64,000 nt of DNA from Carnegiea gigantea (lineage: Eukaryota > Streptophyta > Magnoliopsida > Caryophyllales > Cactaceae), in contig JAKOGI010000080.1 in the NCBI GenBank assembly GCA_029747015.1, forward strand, positions 964,501 through 1,028,500, written 5' to 3'. Position numbers and translations under genes: made by a program. The notes below the pieces were generated by a model, which saw only the letters and a list, made by a program, of their open reading frames with translations, did not search any database and had not been told where the DNA came from. Within the stretch, counting starts at the first letter, position 1, and each line of letters begins with the position of its first letter. Shown here piece after piece: positions 57,330 to 64,000 of the stretch.

Positions 57330-59103
57330 GACCTGAGAAACAAACATGACTGGTGTACTTGGGCCAGAAATATATGGTCTTATTATTGACTTGTAGAGGT
57401 TGGAGGGCGGTTTTATGTAGGGTATGTAAGGCAGGGAGATGAGAAGGAATAACAGGGTCTATGTGTTTGAGCGCAATGTGTGCACGTGTACTTTCCCCAA
57501 TATAATCAATCAATCGTTACAACTTCGGATTCTCCTCTTGTGGTTTCTTGGAGTAATATGTGATTGCCAAATCAATAGCTTTGATTTTCTAAATTGTCCA
57601 TGACAAGAGAAGTTGGATGTGTATAGTGTTATTTTCATAGTCTTTTTACCTTATTTTTTTGGGTAATCTTAGAATGCATTTGAGAAGTTTTCAATTCATG
57701 ATATTAGGTGGAACTTTTAAAATCCTTACATATTCTCTGACAAAGAGATACTTTTTTGAACATAGCAGTAAGTTCTAGATCATTCAGTATACTGCTTGCG
57801 TTATGTGTTAAATCTTTATCTGGACTTAAAACAATGATTTTACACTAGATAATTAGGTTAGGTATTTGCATATATCTACATTATCTACATATGAAAGTAG
57901 GTCAAATTACAGCCATAACTTGGCTAAAACAAAGTTTTTGATCACATGCATATTAATCCATGAAATGCAAGGGAAATAAGCACATGTACCCTGCATTCTC
58001 AAGTTGTCACTGCTCAAGTGCTCATTGGTTGGCATCCATGATGATTAGTTTGTCCATTAATGTGATTCGCTGATTCATGGTGTGATAGAAAATGTCACTA
58101 TCTGTACTCCATGGAGGTTACAGGGCACCATGGATGTTTGGTACATAAATGCTATAACTGTCCCTTGTTCTGTATCCTGTTCTCTCTACAGGATTTCGTG
58201 TTAATATTTCACGAATATTGTCGTGAATTGTGAGGACGATCAGCTGCTAAAAAACACATTAGCTCTCCTAATCTACGTTCCATGGGCTTGAATATGGGAT
58301 GTCGGATAGAGATGCGAATCTGAGTGTTCGACCCGTCGAAGTTAAGATTTTAGGACATGGGGACACTGTCCAAAATTTGGACATGTATATGAGGACTCAT
58401 CATTTTATATGTAGAAGTTGTAATTTCATGTTAATCTTTCAATAATATTTTAATAATTAAAAGGTTGTCCACTTATCAAACCATTAAACATCAACGATCC
58501 ATTAAAAAAATAATAAACGAAGAAAAAAAATCATATGTTACAAATTTTTTCACCTTGTTGCCTTAGAGTTTGGATAAGGGTCGGGCACATATCCCATGTC
58601 CTATCCAGGGAATGTCGTGTCCGACACGGGGACGGCGGGGCAAACTGAAAAGTCCGGATATCATAGCTTCTAATTACAGACGTTATTGATATATATATGT
58701 GAATAGTTGAATATCGTGACACTAACAAGTAAGACGAACCTGCATTTATCTTATAAACAGAAGAAAAAAAAATAGACAATGTAATTTATATAGATTAGCG
58801 ATGAAATGTTCATAAATTTTTGGGATTAAACTAATTTATATTCAATGTGATCCTCAATTTTAACATGGCTAAGTTGCCTAATTCACAAGTGAGCCCCTTC
58901 TTGTTATCATCTCCTTTTATTTTCAAATACCTCAGGGTTGGGCCATCGGAAAGCCCAGACTAGCAAAACCAACTAACGTACAGATTGGAACCAAAAGTTT
59001 TAATATTGGGCCTATTGGGCCAATTCTGCTCGGATTATCCGACTGGAGTTCTTCCCGTCTCTGTCTCTCTCTCTCTTTCTGCCTGCGAGTCGCAATTCGA
59101 AAA
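57330..59103. other. Intergenic with a GGGTCGG/TCCGACACG-type repeat at about 58280-58670
   Basis: GASA 3'UTR, then AT-rich spacer. Between 58280 and 58670 are GC-richer blocks with related GACATGGGGACA and GACACGGGGACG motifs, probably a decayed transposon. The leader of the J-domain gene (CT-rich at about 59059-59080) lies at the right end. No gene seen. Confidence 0.45.
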
Positions 59104-62100
59104 ATGGGGAAAACCAGCAATTCGCAGAAGCAGCCTGGCGATGAGTCAGAACCGGAAAGTTCATCCTCAACCCTATCATCGTCACCATCTGCTTCTAGCT
59201 CCGACGGGCTCGACGCCTCCGCCAAACGACGCCGCAGTCGCCGCCGCCACCGCGACGAGGAGGAGCCGCAGAGGTCGAGGAGAGAGAAAGACAAGGAGAA
59301 GTCTCGCGGGAAAAGTAAGCGGAGGAGGAAAGATAGGAGGGAGAGAGATAGGGATAAAGGAGAGAGAAAACATCGGAGGGACAGTAAACGCCGGTCTCGC
59401 AAGGAGTCGAGGAGGAGAGATTCTGATTCGGATGAGGAAACTGTGTCCGGGTCAGGGTTATCCAATGATGAGTATTCGGACCGCCAGAGGTCGCGGATTG
59501 ATGAAACGGGGGCTGTGGTTAGGGCTATGCTCCAGGAGTTTCCTGGTGTTGCTGGGGATCTTAAACAGGTAAATTGATGCTGTTGAAATATCTCAATTGG
59601 TTATAGGTGTTGTAGTTGACTGAAAATCTGTGAATTTAGTTTGTTAGCTGTGCAATTTTATGAACAATGGTTGATGATTGAATAGAGTGGAATCTTAATT
59701 TGATTTGATTGTTAACTTGTTAGTGACCTTTAGAGGGAATTAGTAAGTCCTGCATCCTACTTGAAATGTCTCCTTCATATGGGAATGGGTAGGGTGAAAA
59801 ATCATTTGGGTGATGGGCAATTGAACTGTGGTAATCCTAGTTTAAACATTTGAAATGGGGCATAGGGGAGTGATCAGCTAAATTTTTTCAGTTGAGTTGT
59901 TAGTTGAGGGCTAGAAGTCATGTATACTTGGTACCTTGGGTGTTAGTTCTTGATTCCTTAAAACCACTTAGTTGAGTTTTGAAGTTTGAACTCCAAAATA
60001 AGTAGCACGATAATGATTGATGTTGTGAGAGTGGGGCAGTTGAGCTCTTACTTTCTAATTGAACTCCATGGAATCCAATGCCTAGATGTTTGGCGGTTCT
60101 AGAGCTCTTTGGCAAGATCTTGTATGACTTAACCGTCATATTTTGCTCTTTTTCAAATTCCTTTGAAAAGTGTGAAATCCTGTCCAAAATTTATGGTTAT
60201 CTAGGCAGTCCTTGCATAAGATGAGAGGAAGTCATGATTAACTTTATCAAATGACAAGGTTGAATGTGTTAAATTTATGCTCCATGGGGCCAAGTAGCCT
60301 TCAGTAAACTTTGCTTCTTCTACCCTCTGATTAATTAGATCTCTTTCATTTTAGTTTATTTCTTAGAAGTAATGTAATTACCTTGTAATTGCTTTATTGT
60401 CTAATTAATCTACTTTTTGATGAAAATTTCCTTAATTTTTCCTTAAGCATTTTGTTTTGAATGTAGCTCTTGCAAATGATCGATAATGGGCAAGCTGTTG
60501 ATATCAAAGGAATATCTGAAAGGCCTTTAATGAAACATCTGAAGAAGCTCTTTCTTTCCTTAAACCTGAAGGAAAAGGGTGACAGAGTTTTCTTGTTACG
60601 GCCTAATGCTCGTCTTACTTTGGAGATTGTTGGTCCCATGATCGCTTCAAATATTGAAGCTCCTCAGCAGCAAACAGGAGATACACTTCCTTCACAATCT
60701 GACGTGGATGTCGGAAATGTGCCTGATGACTTGCCTTCAGTTACAGCTAATGGTGAAACTTCTGCTCCCAGAAGAAGGTTCAAATTTCATATCCGTGCTC
60801 CTCCATGTTGCATGTGCTCATTGTCTACTGCTAAGGTGCCACTGTGATAACTTCTGACAGAATCACATAATGATACTGGTCCTTTATCCCTCTTGATATA
60901 GACCTCTTTCCTTGTGCATTACCTTTCATGCTTTGAATTTTCCATTTTCTTCATGATTATTTGGAAAATGATCATTCCTACCATTGGCCTCCCTGTGCCG
61001 TGGACGGATGCTTGTAATTCCAAGGATTCAAAATGTGGTTTCGGTCGCGATTTCGGTCTCGGTTGCGATATGGCAAAATCGCTCTAATACGGCAATCGCT
61101 TTCCATATCGCAGCTATCGCGGCATGAAAATGCGGCTCGCCCAACTCCAAAACCTTTCCAATGCGGCCGTTTCGTCGCGGTTCGGCCACATTTTGAATCT
61201 ATGCTTGTAACATAATATCTCCTTGCTCGAGTGTCTTTATTTGAAAATTGTTCTGTTATAACAACCGCAAAATTTAGGACCAAAATTTGAACAAGATTGT
61301 TTGATTGACCTCCTTTATATGGTTAAAGATTGCCTCACTTATCCATTATTATTTGCATGGCATCTTTAATTGCTTTCACAGGGTGATTGGCCCTGAGATG
61401 CCATCTGCTGAATTACTTGCTGCGGCAGCCAAATTGACGGAAGCTGAGGCTGAGCTTAGGTATTGCCATGCTTCTTTGAATTGAAGGTCTCTGATATGTG
61501 CATGGACTCGCAATTTTTCTGGATGACCTGCTCAGCTTTTACAGGAATAGTTTCTCTACTTTTTGGTAATTTTCGGCCAATCTGCACTGCTTGATTTGCT
61601 GGTAAAATTTCCCAGGGAAGCTGAGTTGGAGCAAGATGATGAAATATTCATAGGACCTCCGCCTCCTGCTATCGTCACTGAGGTAGCATCGGCTAATGAA
61701 GCAGAGCGTTTTGAAGAGGTCTTGAGCTTCAATCCCTGTCTCTCTCTCCTCTTTACGTATAGTGCTTACTTATTTTGTCATTCATACTTAGGCCATTCCA
61801 TTATCAAGTTTAGGTGTCTACACCAAATGCATTATGCTGTTGTTATCTTTACATTTTGCTCCCTATTCTCTATAGCTTTAAATATTGGATATGTAATTCT
61901 CATATCATGTAGGTTCTGTAGTTAACATTCTGTTGACCAGTATCTTCTCATTTGTTCCAGCATATGTGCTTTTTTGTTGCTCATTCTACAATTATGCTGT
62001 TTGTTTCATCAGGTTGCGAGAATTATGGGAGTTGAAGGTGACAATCCTTATGATGTTGTCGGAGTGAACCACAAGATGCCTATTGAAAATATAAAGAAGA

Positions 62101-64000
62101 AGTACGTGACTTACTGCTGAAAATAATAGCTTCTAGAATAAAACACCAAAGATACAGGGTTTCAATGTTTCAAAGTTGTCTTTAACAAACTGCAGAGATC
62201 CTGTTATTCTTTTAACAATCATTGCTGGCAGCACTATGAGTTTGTAAATTCTTGATGTTCATAGCTTTCTTTTGTTATTGGTTGACTAATGATGATCAGG
62301 AATCATGCTTAATAAAAGTAATTTTAGGCTATGAGGTCATGTCTTTATTGTATAATCACGCATATCCTGTTTATATTTTCAGATATTGGAAACTGTCACT
62401 TATGGTGCATCCTGACAAGTGTCCTCATCCTCAAGCTCACCAAGCATTTGTTAAATTAAACAAGGCTTTTAAAGATCTGCAAGATCCAGATAAGGTGAGT
62501 GCTGCTATTCTGTTATGTGTTATTTTGATTACTACGATCTGGAATTGCATTTCTTTTTCCTGTCTCTAAGTTTTTCCTTATCCAAACACTCTCTGGTCTC
62601 TAGCCATCCTTTAGAGTGTCAGTGTTCCCCTCAGAATGTAGTGACAATATCTATTTGGCGTGACATTCGGAAATACAGGATATTGTTCACCAGAAGTGCG
62701 TCTTGTCTTGGAGACCCCTTTTGTGTTTTGAATGGAGCGAAGATGTGCTAATGTGTGTGTGTGTGGGGGGGGGGGGGGGTGTGAGAGAGAGAGAGAGAGA
62801 GAGAGAGTCCAAATTTCATCTATATTACTGGTGGAACAGCCAGTTGTATACCTCGCTATCTCAAATTCCTGCAAGGTGAGGGCTTTGGTGCTGAATCCTG
62901 TGACGCTTGTAGGATCCCCTTTTGCAACATAGTAAAGGTTGTTCATGATAATAAGCCTTGAACCTCACCCTTCAATTTGACACAAGTTGTGACTAGAGAT
63001 GTATCCTTTTGTCTGTCTTGGAACTTGCTCATTAATCTGGTTATTGTGTTCATTTTGCAGAGAAAGGCATTGGATGAGAGTATCAAGAAAAAAGAAGAGG
63101 AAGAGGAAATGAAGGTAAGTATCTTTTGCTATATTTTAGTTTAGTTTCTCAATGGTGGACTATTTCTTACATAGTGCTGAGATGCTGCAGGCTGAATTAC
63201 GGTCAATGCGTGAAGCTGCACTGTGGAGGCGATCACAAGGTGAGGAACGAGTCTCAAAAGGAATGATCATATTCAATTTGGTCCAATGGCTTTGACAGGA
63301 GTATAATCAAACCTTCTCTTTTGTGGATTTGAGATTCAATGGCTTTAATAAAGCCAAGTTGAGCCTAAGCTTGTCGAACATAACACTTGTCTAGGACTAT
63401 AGAGTTGTGAGATAATAAGCTCTATAATGCCAATGATGAAAAGTAACAAACTTCTTTATTTCTTTCATTTGAGCCTGCACTCATCCTGTGCCAACAGGGT
63501 TGTCTATGGAAGGGGATGATGTGCTACTGGCTGAGTTAGAGGTCAAAGAACCGCCAAAACGTGATGAATGGATGACGACCCTACCCCCTGAAAGGAAGGT
63601 ATGGCTTCATATGTTATCATTGTTGAAGCAATTTAAGCTTTAACCAAAGACAAAAATTTCTAAATCTACGTTCAACTGGATTGCCTACATCTGGATCTCT
63701 TCAGACCCCGCGTAAGCGGGATTTACACTTGGAGTTGTTGTTGTTGTTGTTGTACGTTCTACTAGGTTGCGCATATAAATCCATATAGTGGCTACTTCTG
63801 CTTCCTTCTCATGGGTTATTAGATGTGAGTTTCCTAGAGATGGTAAAAGTGGTGGAATGAATGGAGCTCATTATTACCTTCAAGCTCAATTGATTTAGCC
63901 GCACTTGTGCTACAGTCTAGTTGAGCTTTTAGTTGAGATTAGATTTTGTTCAAGCAAACACACTTTCGATTTGTAGGCTCGGCTTGTTTACAATGCTCAC
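59104..64000 (+). CDS. J-domain (DnaJ-like) protein with RS-like N-terminus, partial at the window edge
   Basis: Nine exons are visible: 59104-59568, 60467-60777, 61382-61459, 61616-61718, 62013-62101, 62383-62494, 63061-63114, 63191-63239, 63498-63598, all in phase, about 450 residues so far; the gene continues past the edge. Residues 1-130 are Ser/Arg/Lys-rich like nuclear splicing-associated proteins. Next is a conserved block (QLLQMIDNGQAVDIKGISER). A GPALPP-like motif follows (IGPEMPSAELLAAA and IFIGPPPPAIVTE). Then the J domain, NPYDVVGVN...KKKYWKLSLMVHPDKC, keeps the HPD tripeptide that stimulates Hsp70 ATPase. The tail reads ELEVKEPPKRDEWMTTLPPE. A nuclear co-chaperone role is inferred. 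Introns carry a MULE-like MITE (61018-61200), a compound microsatellite and a SINE tail. Confidence 0.92.
61018..61200. mobile_element. Mutator-like MITE, 183 bp, with perfect 10-bp target duplication
   Basis: The left end contains GGATTCAAAATGTGG (from about 61023) and the right end reverse-complements to AGATTCAAAATGTGG. ATGCTTGTAA lies immediately outside both ends (61008-61017 and 61201-61210). A 9-11 bp duplication is the mark of Mutator-like transposition. The interior is unusually CpG-rich (TCGCGATT, ATATCGCAGC, TCGCGG) and non-coding. It sits in intron 2 of the J-domain gene. Confidence 0.85.
62750..62808. repeat. Compound microsatellite (TG)n-(G)n-(AG)n
   Basis: A TG run, then about 15 G, then about 12 AG dinucleotides, in intron 6 of the J-domain gene. 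Confidence 0.95.
63675..63752 (+). mobile_element. SINE 3' end with (TTG)n tail
   Basis: GATTGCCTACATCTGGATCT, CAGACCCCGCG, ACACTTGGAG and (TTG)6 reproduce the module at 38030-38112. Only the 3' part is present, in the intron after the last visible exon of the J-domain gene. Confidence 0.65.

Noticed and set aside
58932..59465. Antisense 177-codon ORF across the J-domain gene first exon
   Set aside because: A shadow of the Arg/Ser-rich coding sequence; composition Leu/Ser/Arg-rich without a domain.
1..64000. CRISPR arrays, bacterial operons, organellar insertions
   Set aside because: No spaced direct repeats of CRISPR type, no Shine-Dalgarno-linked genes and no plastid or mitochondrial gene content were seen.

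Overview
The window is nuclear DNA from a flowering plant, very probably a eudicot. Genes are intron-rich with GT-AG splice sites and AT-rich introns, several products carry plastid or secretory leaders, and plant-only families are present (STOP1, GASA, LRR receptor-like kinase, DUF616). Spacers hold plant-type SINEs, LINEs and MITEs. SINE composition (Au-like and (TTG)n-tailed copies) would fit a woody asterid, but that is a guess. No bacterial, organellar, CRISPR or phage features are seen.

Layout. 0-2.6 kb: LTR-like sequence beside an L1-type LINE remnant. 3.0-7.0 kb (+): PS1-like protein with N-terminal FHA and C-terminal PINc domains. 7.4-10.9 kb (-): zinc-finger factor STOP1 with a 2-kb 5'UTR intron. 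11-14.4 kb: SINEs and a second L1 LINE remnant. 15.6-19.0 kb (-): organellar 5'-3' exonuclease, five exons. 20.4-22.7 kb (+): plastid pyruvate dehydrogenase E2 (EMB3003-like). 23.6-26.7 kb (-): LRR receptor-like pseudokinase. 27-31 kb: repeats, including a hAT-like MITE with its 8-bp target duplication. 31.4-32.0 kb (+): unrecognised 189-aa protein. 33.4-34.2 kb: Harbinger-like MITE. 35.0-38.0 kb (+): dead RTE-type LINE. 38.5-42.0 kb (+): histidinol-phosphate aminotransferase, nine coding exons. 43.1-49.0 kb (-): DUF616 glycosyltransferase-like protein (EMB2756-like). 49-53 kb: AT-rich spacer. 53.2-55.9 kb (+): short mTERF-family protein. 56.5-57.3 kb (+): GASA/snakin peptide. 59.1 kb to the right edge (+): J-domain protein, cut by the window end.

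The genes are housekeeping and regulatory and do not form a single pathway. From memory, PS1, STOP1, the exonuclease, the LRR protein, EMB3003 and EMB2756 all lie close together on Arabidopsis chromosome 1 (about At1g34355 to At1g34550), so much of the window looks like a conserved ancestral block. Exon structures below were built by hand from reading frame, splice dinucleotides and family knowledge. Every listed junction keeps phase, but none is confirmed by transcripts.

No new multi-gene system was found. The most distinctive signals are a four-copy tandem array of a 3' splice site plus exon start in the histidinol-phosphate aminotransferase gene, three MITEs with intact target-site duplications, a degenerate receptor kinase, and recurrent oligo(T)-oligo(G) junctions across the window.
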